Shown piece by piece: positions 35,926-43,691 of a DNA stretch of 64,000 nt. Under the pieces are notes generated by a model. That model saw only the letters and a list, made by a program, of their open reading frames with translations. It ran no database searches and had not been told where the DNA came from. The stretch lies in the NCBI GenBank assembly GCA_964384025.1, contig CAYLJJ010000008.1, positions 46,321-110,320 of the forward strand, written 5' to 3'. Origin of the DNA: CAYLJJ01 sp964384025. Lineage in GTDB: Bacteria > Myxococcota_A > Bradymonadia > UBA7976 > UBA1532. Positions within the stretch are counted from its first letter, which is position 1. Every line of letters starts with the position of its first letter. The position numbers and the translations under genes were made by a program.

Positions 35926-36042
35926 TTTGGAGGATGATATAAGGCGATCTCTCCCCTAAAGTGAGCATCATTTCGGGAAGCAGGAGACACTTCACTTTAA
36001 GCTTTCAACCTTGAGTCGTTGACAGGACCTCAGGGGCTGGTT

Positions 36043-36594
36043 ATGAACGGTCCATCCCTTTCCTACCGGGAGCACGGCATAGCCTTGGAAGAACGCAGAA
36101 GGATCAACCACCAAATCCGCATCGCCCAGGTCATGGTGATTGATGAAGGCGGCGAGCAGCTTGGGCTTATGAGCCCAGAGAATGGTCGCCGCATCGCGAG
36201 CGAGAAGGGTTTGGATCTTGTGGAGGTCGCCCCCAACGCCCGTCCGCCAGTTTGTCGGATCATGGACTACGGGCGCTTTCGCTACGAACAAAGAAAGCGC
36301 CAGAAGAAACAGCATCAGACCCAAACCAAGATCATTAAGCTGAGACCGAAGACAGATCCTCACGATCTGGAGACCAAGCTTCGGCATGCTCGCCGCTTCC
36401 TTGAAGCGGGGGATCGGGTCCGCTTTGTCGTCCGCATGAGAGGACGGGAGCGGGCGGTCACGGCACGCTGGGTCAAGCTGCTTCAGGAGCTGACTCAGAA
36501 GCTAGAGGATATCGGCGCGGTCACGGGTCGCCCCCAACTGGAAGGGGGTGGAGTGACCAGCACGGTAGAGCCTAAGAAGTCTCGGGACGAATAG
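36043..36594 (+). CDS. infC: Translation initiation factor IF-3
   Basis: 183 residues from the ATG at 36043, which has AGGGG nearby. An earlier TTG at 36019 is possible, and infC often uses unusual starts. The N-terminal domain begins RRINHQIRIAQVMVIDEGGE and includes LVEVAPNARPPVCRIMDYGR, the standard IF-3 signature. After the linker (YEQRKRQKKQHQTQTKIIKL) the C-terminal domain has DLETKLRHARRFLEAGDRV and the GRERA loop. IF-3 keeps 30S subunits free and checks start codons. In most bacteria infC is followed by rpmI and rplT; here neither is present and an ECF sigma gene follows after a hairpin terminator. In Myxococcus IF-3 (DsgA) also influences development, which makes this context interesting. 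Confidence 0.96.
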   Translation: MNGPSLSYREHGIALEERRRINHQIRIAQVMVIDEGGEQLGLMSPENGRRIASEKGLDLVEVAPNARPPVCRIMDYGRFRYEQRKRQKKQHQTQTKIIKLRPKTDPHDLETKLRHARRFLEAGDRVRFVVRMRGRERAVTARWVKLLQELTQKLEDIGAVTGRPQLEGGGVTSTVEPKKSRDE

Positions 36595-36604
36595 AAACCG
36601 AGAA

Positions 36605-36625
36605 AGCGCCTGGACCTGAGGCGCT
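36605..36625 (+). terminator. Terminator hairpin after infC
   Basis: AGCGCCT and AGGCGCT form a perfect 7-bp, GC-rich stem with a 7-nt loop, followed by CTTTG, 10 bases after the infC stop. It should separate infC from the sigma-factor gene. Confidence 0.55.
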
Positions 36626-36646
36626 CTTTGAGCCTTGTGAGCCGCT

Positions 36647-37237
36647 ATGAGTCTCAGCGATCTTGAGCTGCTACGTGCCTGTATTCAGGGCAAGCGCACC
36701 GCCTGGGACGAGCTGGTTCAGCGCTTCTCTCCCTATGTTTACTATCTGATCCGTCTAACTTGGCGACGCTGCGGGGTTCAACCCAGCTTTGAAGATCTGG
36801 CAGATGCCCACAATGATCTCTTTTTGGCCTTGTTGGAAGATGATCGCCGTCGTCTCTGCGCCTATCGGGGGGATCGCGGCTGTTCTGTGCGCTCCTGGAT
36901 CCGCGTGATCACCATCCGCAGAACCTTGGATAGCCTTAGAAAGCGCCGCATCCACTTCCCCCTTGAAGCGAAAAATCTACCTGAACAGATCAGCGAGGAG
37001 CCCGATCCTTTAAGCGCTCTTCTGATGCACGCAAACGAGCAACGGAGAGCCCAATTGGGACAACTGAGCGCGAAGCTGAGAGAGGAAGATCAGGCCCTCT
37101 TGGAGATGCTTTACACTCAGGGACTCAGTGCCAAGGCGGTGGCAGCGGCGCTCAAGATCAGCCGAGGGGCTCTCTATACCCGCAAGAATCGCTTGCTCCA
37201 GAAGCTTCGTGTGCTCGCTCAAGAAGAAATCCAGTAA
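36647..37237 (+). CDS. ECF-type RNA polymerase sigma factor
   Basis: 196 residues. Sigma region 2 covers ~5-95 (ELLRACIQGKRTAWDELVQR, DAHNDLFLALLEDDRRRL, GCSVRSWIRVITIRRTLDSL), matching the core-binding and -10 recognition helices. Region 4 covers ~135-190, with a helix-turn-helix at LYTQGLSAKAVAAALKISRG and ALYTRKNRLLQKLR. Regions 1 and 3 are missing, as in ECF sigmas. It would direct transcription of a dedicated regulon; target genes are not evident. The next gene, 50 bp downstream, is the probable cognate regulator. Confidence 0.88.
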   Translation: MSLSDLELLRACIQGKRTAWDELVQRFSPYVYYLIRLTWRRCGVQPSFEDLADAHNDLFLALLEDDRRRLCAYRGDRGCSVRSWIRVITIRRTLDSLRKRRIHFPLEAKNLPEQISEEPDPLSALLMHANEQRRAQLGQLSAKLREEDQALLEMLYTQGLSAKAVAAALKISRGALYTRKNRLLQKLRVLAQEEIQ

Positions 37238-37287
37238 GACCTCCAGCCACCCACGTCTTGTTCTTCAGATCGCTTTGAAGGAAGCCT

Positions 37288-37923
37288 ATGCATCCCCTAA
37301 ATGATGAGCTGCTTGCGGCCTACTTCTCTGGTCTGCTCAAGCCCACAGAAGAGCGCGCTCTTCACCGGCAGCTTCGAGATGATCCTGAGGCAGCCCGCCT
37401 CATCGCCTCTCTAGGGCTGCTTATTAAGGAGGAGGATGTTCAGGGCAGCGTCCCTGAAGCCCTCACCCGTGCAGCCCAAGATCTCTGGCCAGAAGAGTAC
37501 TTGGCGCAGAAGCTCCGCCTTGCTGTTCGTTGGTTGGGCGAACAGCTCGCCCCCCTCAGCGAGGCGCTTCAGCCGGTAACCCCCGCGCATACTCTGCTCA
37601 GAGGAGGAGCCGCCATCGCTGCTCAAGAGGAGCTGCGCTACCAGTTGAGCTTGGGAGAGCTGCCCTTGGAGATCGATCTAGAAGTGGAGGGTTTCCGAGA
37701 GGTCTCTCTCGCTGTGCGCCCTCTCCAAAGCCCTCAACCAGGGCTCCTCCTGCGTCTGAGCTGTTCAGGTCAGACCCAGGCTCTCAGCAGCCTAACTCAA
37801 GGGAGAATCTTAATGGAGGCGCTGCGGCCTGGAGATTATGAGTTAAGCTTGGAGCGTGGAGAGCAGGTGTTAGGGCAGCTCAGTTTGCTGATCGAGGGAG
37901 AGGCCCAACATTTAGGCCTCTAG
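37288..37923 (+). CDS. Putative anti-sigma factor-like soluble regulator
   Basis: 211 residues. The N-terminal helices (LNDELLAAYFSGLLKPTEER, HRQLRDDPEAARLIASL) resemble the start of anti-sigma domains that follow ECF genes. However, there is no HxxxCxxC zinc motif and no transmembrane helix. Residues ~120-211 are beta-rich (LGELPLEIDLEVEGFREVS, then LRPGDYELSLERGEQVLG) and may form a small Ig-like or carboxypeptidase-regulatory-like fold. It ends within a hairpin at its stop codon. Regulation of the upstream sigma factor is inferred from position and the N-terminal helices only. GAAGGAAG precedes the ATG. Confidence 0.6.
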   Translation: MHPLNDELLAAYFSGLLKPTEERALHRQLRDDPEAARLIASLGLLIKEEDVQGSVPEALTRAAQDLWPEEYLAQKLRLAVRWLGEQLAPLSEALQPVTPAHTLLRGGAAIAAQEELRYQLSLGELPLEIDLEVEGFREVSLAVRPLQSPQPGLLLRLSCSGQTQALSSLTQGRILMEALRPGDYELSLERGEQVLGQLSLLIEGEAQHLGL

Positions 37924-37935
37924 ACAGGGCCTAAA
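37911..37935. terminator. Bidirectional hairpin between convergent genes
   Basis: TTTAGGCC and GGCCTAAA form an 8-bp perfect stem with a 9-nt loop that contains the stop codon of the anti-sigma-like gene. It lies between convergent genes, the other being rlmH, so it can serve both directions although T tracts are short. Confidence 0.5.
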
Positions 37936-37942
37936 GAGAGGT

Positions 37943-38413
37943 TCAATCTCGATGGTAGGGGCTGCCCGCGATGATACTCAGGGCGCGGTAAAGCTGCTCG
38001 CAGAGGAGCACGCGAGCCAACTCATGGGGGAAGGTGAGGCGTCCTAGGCTCCAGGAGCGATGACAGCGCTCTCGAAGACGAGGATCAAGACCATCCGGTC
38101 CGCCCAAGATAAAACTCAACTCTCGGGTGCCCTTCTCCCGTTCCTGTTGAAGCCAACCCGCGAACTCTCGGGAACTCCACTCTCGACCTCGCTCATCGAG
38201 AGCGATCCAGAGCGCTGAGCTTGAAGCGACTCGCTCAAGAGATTGAGCCTCGGTAGCCTTCCATTGTGGAGGACGACCTCGGCGACGATCTGCATCACGA
38301 ACCTCCTTGAGCTCAAGGGGGAGGCTACGGCGGATCCGCCTCAGGTAGTCCAAGCAAGCTTCCTGAGCCCAGCCGCTCTTGAGCCGGCCTACAGCCAGGA
38401 CCTGTAGCTTCAA
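37943..38413 (-). CDS. rlmH: 23S rRNA pseudouridine-1915 N3-methyltransferase
   Basis: 156 residues, the standard length of RlmH (YbeA), a SPOUT-fold homodimeric methyltransferase acting on pseudouridine 1915 of 23S rRNA in 70S ribosomes. Seen are the start LQVLAVGRLKSGWAQEACLD, the cofactor knot FILGGPDGLDP and LTFPHELARVLLCEQLYRAL, and the C-terminal SIIAGSPYHRD that is conserved in the family. It overlaps the rsfS stop by ATGA, so the two are translationally coupled. The rlmH-rsfS pairing is common in bacteria. Confidence 0.95.
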   Translation of the reverse strand: MKLQVLAVGRLKSGWAQEACLDYLRRIRRSLPLELKEVRDADRRRGRPPQWKATEAQSLERVASSSALWIALDERGREWSSREFAGWLQQEREKGTRELSFILGGPDGLDPRLRERCHRSWSLGRLTFPHELARVLLCEQLYRALSIIAGSPYHRD

Positions 38414-38772
38414 GCGGAACTCTCTAGCTGACTCTCAAACAGTTCCTTGGGAGCGTCCACCCAGAGTCCCTCCAGGTCATAGATATAGCGCTCATCATTT
38501 TGGAAGATATGAACGACTACATCTCCATAGTCTAAAACTGCCCAACGACCTTCAGCGGCTCCTTCTGCGCCCAAGGGGCGGCCTGTAATGGCTTTCATAT
38601 AGCGCTCTAGGTGCCCCGCCATCGCCTTCACTTGCCGCGTGCTGCGACCGCTGGCGATGACAAAATAGGAGGTGTAAGCGAGGAGCGCCTCCACATCCAA
38701 AAGAATGATGTCCTCTCCCTTCTTCTCTGAGAGGACCTGCGCGATATTAAGCGCCAGCTCTTTGGGATCCAT
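38410..38772 (-). CDS. rsfS: Ribosomal silencing factor
   Basis: 120 residues, the usual size of RsfS (YbeB, DUF143). Family features are the opening LALNIAQVLSEKKGEDIILL, FVIASGRSTRQVKAMAGHLE, GRWAVLDYGDVVVHIFQND and YIYDLEGLWVDA. It binds ribosomal protein uL14 and blocks subunit joining during starvation. It sits 2 bp after proA and overlaps rlmH by 4 bp. The proA-nadD-rsfS-rlmH order is common; nadD is absent here between proA and rsfS. Confidence 0.96.
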   Translation of the reverse strand: MDPKELALNIAQVLSEKKGEDIILLDVEALLAYTSYFVIASGRSTRQVKAMAGHLERYMKAITGRPLGAEGAAEGRWAVLDYGDVVVHIFQNDERYIYDLEGLWVDAPKELFESQLESSA

Positions 38773-38774
38773 TT

Positions 38775-40034
38775 TTAACTCCTGATCTGTCCTGTTCCTT
38801 GGATGATATATTTTCGGCAGGTGAGATCTTCAACACCCATCGGACCATAGGCATGCAGCCGGGTGGTGCTGATCCCGATCTCAGCGCCCAGACCCATCTC
38901 TCCACCATCTGAGAAGCGCGTTGAGGCGTTGACCATCACCACCGAGCTTTGCACCTCAGCCAGGAAGCGCTGTTGGTGTGCCTCATTTTCGCTCAAGATT
39001 GACTCGGTATGATCAGAGCCATAGCGGTGGATATGTTCGATCGCATCGCTGAGTCCCCCAACTACACGAACGCTGAGGATCAGGTCCAGATACTCTTGAC
39101 TCCAATCCTCCTCTGTCGCCATCTGGATCTCAGGTAGATGCTTCAGGGTCTCAGCGCAGCCGCGCAGCTCAACGCCAGTCAGATGAGCCTCGAGCCGAGG
39201 CAGGAACTCCGCGGCGACCTTTTGATGGACCAGGAGGGTCTCCATGGCATTACAGACCCCAGGGCGCTGCATTTTGGCGTTATGACAGATCTCCAGGGCC
39301 CGTGTCGGATCAGCGCTCTCATCTACAAAGATATGACAGACCCCCTTATAGTGCTTGATCACCGGGATCCGAGAGTGTTCGGTGACAAAGCGGATCAACG
39401 CCTCTCCCCCTCTGGGGATGATCACATCCAACCAGGGCTCCGCCTTGAGCATCTCCAGGATCCAGGTTCGATCTGTAGAGGGTAGACTCATCAAAACATC
39501 CCGAGAGAGCCCACAAGACTCCAGGGCATCTCTGAGGATCTCCAAGATGGCGGCATTGGAGTGCTGGGCCTCACTGCCCCCTCTCAGGAAGCTGACATTG
39601 CCGCTCTTAAGACAGAGCCCCGCCGCGTCAGCGGTCACATTGGGGCGGGCCTCATAGATGATCCCAATGACCCCCAAAGGCATCCGCATCTGAGCGACCT
39701 TCAAGCCGTTGGGGCGGAGCCGAGGGTTGATGATCTCTCCCACTGGATCGGGCAACTCAGCAACCTCTCTGAGGCTCTGAGCCATCCCCTTAACGCGAGC
39801 CTCGTTCAACTTTAGACGATCCCGCATCGCCCCCTGGATGCCCTTGGCATCCGCGTTTTTTAGATCTTGGCGGTTGCTTTCCAAGATCTCCTCAAGCCGA
39901 CTCTCGATCGCCTCAGCCATCTTCATAAGGGCCGCGCGGCGTCGCTCGCTGGAAGCACGAACTAGACTGCGGCTGGCTTCACGGGCTCTCTGGCCCAAGG
40001 CACTCATCTGCGCTTCAGGTGTTACTCTCTCCAT
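38775..40034 (-). CDS. proA: Glutamate-5-semialdehyde dehydrogenase
   Basis: 419 residues, the normal length for ProA, which reduces gamma-glutamyl phosphate to glutamate semialdehyde with NADPH in proline synthesis. Visible features are EARPNVTADAAGLCLKSGN in the cofactor domain, DVIIPRGGEALIRFV, and the catalytic cysteine in QRPGVCNAMETLLV. The C-terminal STRFSDGGEMGLGAEIGIST is typical. It is the first gene of proA-rsfS-rlmH; proB is not in the window. Promoters for it and for the divergent lipoprotein gene lie in the 113-bp gap at 40035-40147. Confidence 0.97.
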   Translation of the reverse strand: MERVTPEAQMSALGQRAREASRSLVRASSERRRAALMKMAEAIESRLEEILESNRQDLKNADAKGIQGAMRDRLKLNEARVKGMAQSLREVAELPDPVGEIINPRLRPNGLKVAQMRMPLGVIGIIYEARPNVTADAAGLCLKSGNVSFLRGGSEAQHSNAAILEILRDALESCGLSRDVLMSLPSTDRTWILEMLKAEPWLDVIIPRGGEALIRFVTEHSRIPVIKHYKGVCHIFVDESADPTRALEICHNAKMQRPGVCNAMETLLVHQKVAAEFLPRLEAHLTGVELRGCAETLKHLPEIQMATEEDWSQEYLDLILSVRVVGGLSDAIEHIHRYGSDHTESILSENEAHQQRFLAEVQSSVVMVNASTRFSDGGEMGLGAEIGISTTRLHAYGPMGVEDLTCRKYIIQGTGQIRS

Positions 40035-40147
40035 CTGATCTCCGCTTTCATATTGGGTGAAGGAGAAACTCTATATACCGAGGTAGGAGATAAAAACAGG
40101 ATGAGAACCCGTTGGCAATGCCTCTGCGGTTTCTTAGGATGCGAACT

Positions 40148-41119
40148 ATGCGAAAGATATCTCTATTACTGTCGCTCCTCTTGGCCTGCTCAGATCCTCC
40201 GCCTGAAGAGGAGAGCCCAGAGCTTGGTGTCTCCACGGATATGAGCATCTCAGGAGGAGATCAAGCCCTCCCTCCAGATGGAAACCCCTCTCCAGATCTG
40301 GGCCCACATCCAGACACAGGCCTGGATCGAGGCTCCTCAGGAGATCTAGGCAGGATGGATCGAAGAGTTCTATCAGATCAGGATCTTGTCCAAGATCAGG
40401 GGCTGCGTCCAGATGCTCTCCCCGTTTGGGATGAGTTGGTCGCCGTCATCGCTCTCTCCCAGGTCCAGGATGCGCCAGAAGAGAACCAAGCTTCTTTCTT
40501 TGTAGTCCCTCAATCTGAGCTCCCCGTCACCTCTGGCTGTACCGTTCAGCATGTCGATGCTGACTCTCAAGAGAACCCTCTCTCCAGCGGGAATGCGGGT
40601 AGAGTGAGCATCCAAGGGCTCTCAGGGGGAGAGCTTTTGATGAACTTCCAGGGAGATCGCTACCTGCCCAATCGTGGCCTTGAGCCTCTCTTTTCAGGGG
40701 GAGCTGCCCTCAACGCAACCGCGATGGGAGGTGTAGACTTTCCCGCCTTCTCTATCGATCTAACTGCACCTCAACTGGTGCAGATCCAGAGCCCAAGCAA
40801 CGGTGATAATCAATCTATAGGCAGGGATATGGATATACGCTGGACTGCAGGGCTTGCTGAATCGCTCCTGATCACCATCATCCCTACAGATTTTCAGTTC
40901 TCTCCGGTGTCTGGCTCCTGGGTCTTTTGTGGGGTGGAGGATACAGGGCAATACAGCCTCAGCTCTCAGCACTTCCGTGGGCTCCTTAACAACCCCATGG
41001 GTCAGTTTGTTCTGGTAGTGATCACCCGCACCCGCGTCTCAGAGGCTGAAGTCCAGGGCCTCCCGGTGGTCTTCACCGCTACAACCACCGGGGGAGTGGG
41101 GATCACTCTGGTCTACTGA
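40148..41119 (+). CDS. Putative lipoprotein with Asp-rich linker
   Basis: 323 residues from the ATG at 40148, chosen because the signal peptide then reads MRKISLLLSLLLAC with a lipobox; earlier in-frame starts add a non-typical leader. Residues ~16-95 are an Asp/Pro/Gly-rich linker of the type seen on many lipoproteins here. The rest (~100-323) is a beta-rich domain of unknown function, with IQSPSNGDNQSIGRDMDIRW and SGSWVFCGVEDTGQYSLS suggesting an Ig-like or carbohydrate-binding-like fold. It is followed 108 bp later by a vWA protein gene on the same strand. Confidence 0.7.
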   Translation: MRKISLLLSLLLACSDPPPEEESPELGVSTDMSISGGDQALPPDGNPSPDLGPHPDTGLDRGSSGDLGRMDRRVLSDQDLVQDQGLRPDALPVWDELVAVIALSQVQDAPEENQASFFVVPQSELPVTSGCTVQHVDADSQENPLSSGNAGRVSIQGLSGGELLMNFQGDRYLPNRGLEPLFSGGAALNATAMGGVDFPAFSIDLTAPQLVQIQSPSNGDNQSIGRDMDIRWTAGLAESLLITIIPTDFQFSPVSGSWVFCGVEDTGQYSLSSQHFRGLLNNPMGQFVLVVITRTRVSEAEVQGLPVVFTATTTGGVGITLVY

Positions 41120-41227
41120 GGGCTTGCTTGGAAACAATCACAGCTCTTTTACAACTCCTTCACCCTCGACTCACCACACTCGCACGCGTCCGGGCTAGAC
41201 TCCCTCCTGAACTCACCTCAGGAGTAG

Positions 41228-42529
41228 ATGATGCGTTGGATTCTCCTCTCCCTCCTCTCTCTGATCCTGCCTGCTCAGGCTCGGCAGGTTAAGCTGGATG
41301 TTCGCCTCAGCGAGCCTCTCATGCTGGCAGGCAAGAAACACACAAACTACCTCAAGGTGGGGCTCACAGGCTTTGATATGGCCTCCAAAGAGAGGCCCTC
41401 GGTCAATGTCGCTCTGGTGATCGACAAGTCAGGCTCCATGAGCGGCGAGAAGATCGCCCGAGCCAAAGAAGCCGCTATGATGGCGGTGAAGCGCCTGGGC
41501 TCACAGGACATCATCTCTGTTATCGCCTATGACTCAGGGGTGAGGGTTCTGGTCCCCGCGACCAAGGCGGGAGACAAGCAGTTTGTCATTCGAGGAATCC
41601 AGAGGATCTCAGCGGGAGGCAACACCGCTCTCTTTGCCGGGGTCAGTAAAGGGGCAGATGAGCTGCGCAAGTTCCTGGATAAGAAACGCGCCAATCGACT
41701 CATCCTGCTCTCAGACGGCCTCGCCAATGTTGGCCCCTCCTCTCCTGGTGAACTGGCTCATCTGGGCAACTCTCTGGGCCGTGAGGGCATCAGCATCACC
41801 ACCTTAGGGCTGGGCCTGGACTACAACGAAGATCTCATGTCTCGCTTGGCCCGCAGCTCTGAGGGCAACCATGTCTTTGTAGAGCAAGCCAAAGATCTGC
41901 GTCGCTTCTTTGATCTGGAGTTTGGGGATGTGCTCTCGGTGGTGGCTCAGGAGGTCAAGATCCAGATCGACTGTGCTCCAGGTGTTCGCCCTGTCCGTGT
42001 CCTGGGGCGGGAGGTAGATATCGTTGGACAGCAAGTGAGCGCTCGTATGAATCAGCTCTACGCCAGCCACGAGAAGTTCCTTCTCTTGGAGCTTGAGGTC
42101 CCTCCGGGGGAGACAGGGAGTGACCGCCCCATTGCTGAGGTTAAATTGAGCTATAACAACATGATCACCAGCACCCAAGATGAGCTGAAGAGTAGCATTC
42201 GAGCGGGCTTCTGCTTAAACAGCGCTGATGTGGAGCGACGCAGAGATCAGGAGGTGATGATCAAGACGGTGGAGATGATCTCCAATGACAACAATCGTCA
42301 AGCTCTAGAGCTGCGCGACCAGGGCAAAACCAAAGAAGCTCGTAAGGTGCTCCTGAGCAACAGCTCATTCTTGAAGCACAATGCGGTTCTCTTTGACAGC
42401 AGCGATCTCAAGAATTTGAGCGAAGCCAACTTTGAGGATGCTGAGAATTTAGCACCCAAGCGCTGGAAGAAGCGTCGCAAGCAGATGCGTCGAGCCCAAC
42501 ATAAGTTGGATATTCAGCAATCCTTCTAA
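41228..42529 (+). CDS. Exported von Willebrand factor A domain protein
   Basis: 433 residues with a signal peptide (LLSLLSLILPAQA). The vWA domain covers ~55-235, beginning NVALVIDKSGSMSGEKIARA, with an intact MIDAS (DKSGS), the Thr of GGNTAL and the DGLANVG aspartate. A beta-rich region (~240-340) and an alpha-helical Lys/Arg-rich tail (~345-433) follow. No transmembrane helix or sorting tail is present, so it is probably periplasmic or secreted. It lacks the VIT domain of the other vWA protein in this window. AGGAG precedes the tandem ATGs. A decayed insertion sequence begins ~50 bp after its stop. Confidence 0.8.
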   Translation: MMRWILLSLLSLILPAQARQVKLDVRLSEPLMLAGKKHTNYLKVGLTGFDMASKERPSVNVALVIDKSGSMSGEKIARAKEAAMMAVKRLGSQDIISVIAYDSGVRVLVPATKAGDKQFVIRGIQRISAGGNTALFAGVSKGADELRKFLDKKRANRLILLSDGLANVGPSSPGELAHLGNSLGREGISITTLGLGLDYNEDLMSRLARSSEGNHVFVEQAKDLRRFFDLEFGDVLSVVAQEVKIQIDCAPGVRPVRVLGREVDIVGQQVSARMNQLYASHEKFLLLELEVPPGETGSDRPIAEVKLSYNNMITSTQDELKSSIRAGFCLNSADVERRRDQEVMIKTVEMISNDNNRQALELRDQGKTKEARKVLLSNSSFLKHNAVLFDSSDLKNLSEANFEDAENLAPKRWKKRRKQMRRAQHKLDIQQSF

Positions 42530-42568
42530 AACCTCAGATCCCGCCCCTTCCAACTCCTCGAAGCTGAA

Positions 42569-42576
42569 AATCGAAT
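42569..42576 (+). repeat. Left 8-bp target-site duplication of the IS element
   Basis: AATCGAAT directly precedes the left terminal repeat and is repeated exactly at 43617-43624. Confidence 0.85.
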
Positions 42577-43616
42577 GGCTCAATATGCGTTTTGGGGTCT
42601 TCTTCTCAGAGGCGAAAATAGCATGACTAGGTAATAATTCTCGTGTTATTCTGATGGGATGGGAGATTGCATGTGCTTTTGAAAATTCAAGATCTGATGG
42701 ATGACAGTCAGTGCTTTGATCGACTCCGTGAGATGCGCTGGCCGGAAGGCCGAATATGTTCATTCTGTAATGGGTATAGAGTAATTCGACGAGGCTTGGA
42801 TGACAAGCACCAAGAAAAGCAGCGTTATGAATGCAATTGGTGCTTTGGGCGGCTTGATGATCTAATAGTGACTATGTTTTCAGGGGAAAATTAGCTATTA
42901 AAGACAAGGATGCTAATGCTGTATTTTATGGGATTGAACCGATCCAATAATCAGATGTCAAAAGAACTAAACCTGAATAAAGATGATGTGATGTTTTCAA
43001 CATGACCACATTACTGAAAGAGGGAATAGTTTAAAAAACACATAATATTGGACGATGTTGTCGAATGCGATAAATTTACATTTTTGGCCGGGTATAAAGA
43101 TAAAAGAAAGAAGTTTCTCGATCTGGTCAAGAACCAAGGCGCCAAAGGCTTAAAGGAAAGACAGGAAGAGGGACAGCAGCAAATGATAAGCCTCTACTCT
43201 TCGAAATGATTTCCAGTAGTAGCCAATTAGTAGTGAAATTGCTGCTAAATTTTAAAAAAACAAACAATTAAGCCTATGTTCTTGATAATATTAAGCAAAG
43301 CAGCCTTATGTGTGCTGATGAATACATCAGCAATTGTTCTTTAGGAAACTGGAGTTTCTTTTATAAAACAGTCAATCATGGCAGACGTGAATATGTTCGT
43401 GATGATGATGGAGACGGTTTCTATGAAGTCCATATTAATGGGGTATGGTCTCTAATTAAGAACTTGGCTCAGACCTCATCGCGGTATTTCTCGGAAACAT
43501 CTATCTCACTATATATTTTTTTTGAGTTCATTCATAATGTAAGAAAGCGTGGAAAAGCAGTATTGCATACGCTCATAGAAACTTTGGTTTCACGACCTCA
43601 AAACGCATATTGAGCC
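42577..43616 (+). mobile_element. Decayed IS1595-family insertion sequence
   Basis: A 1040-bp element bounded by 23-bp terminal inverted repeats. The left one is GGCTCAATATGCGTTTTG plus GGGTC (42577-42599). The right one is its reverse complement at 43594-43616, with a single mismatch. Both sides are flanked by the 8-bp duplication AATCGAAT, the duplication length typical of IS1595. Inside is a transposase gene broken by several frameshifts and stops. GC is clearly lower than in neighbouring genes, which marks it as imported. It sits in the gap after the vWA gene and disrupts no recognisable gene. Confidence 0.9.
42667..43613 (+). pseudogene. IS1595-family transposase, multiply frameshifted
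   Basis: Fragments in changing frames reassemble into one IS1595 transposase. 42667-42894 encodes the N-terminal zinc ribbon (RLREMRWPEGRICSFCNGYR, then YECNWCFGRLDDLIV). 42910-43005 encodes LMLYFMGLNRSNNQMSKELN. 43051-43209 encodes VVECDKFTFLAGYKDKRKKF, holding the first catalytic acidic position. 43308-43613 encodes ADEYISNCSLGNW, then DGDGFYEVHING, WSLIKNLAQTS and FFEFIHNVRKRGKAVLHTLI, the C-terminal half of the DDE domain. The usual HxNxxEGFW is shortened to HINGVW, losing the catalytic Glu. The product is inactive. Confidence 0.88.
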
Positions 43617-43624
43617 AATCGAAT
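43617..43624 (+). repeat. Right 8-bp target-site duplication of the IS element
   Basis: AATCGAAT directly follows the right terminal repeat and is identical to 42569-42576. Confidence 0.85.
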
Positions 43625-43691
43625 GACGCTGATAATTCTGTTTCTGGGTGTTGGTCTTCGCCTCTTAGAGATGAGCGTAACATCCCAGGCT

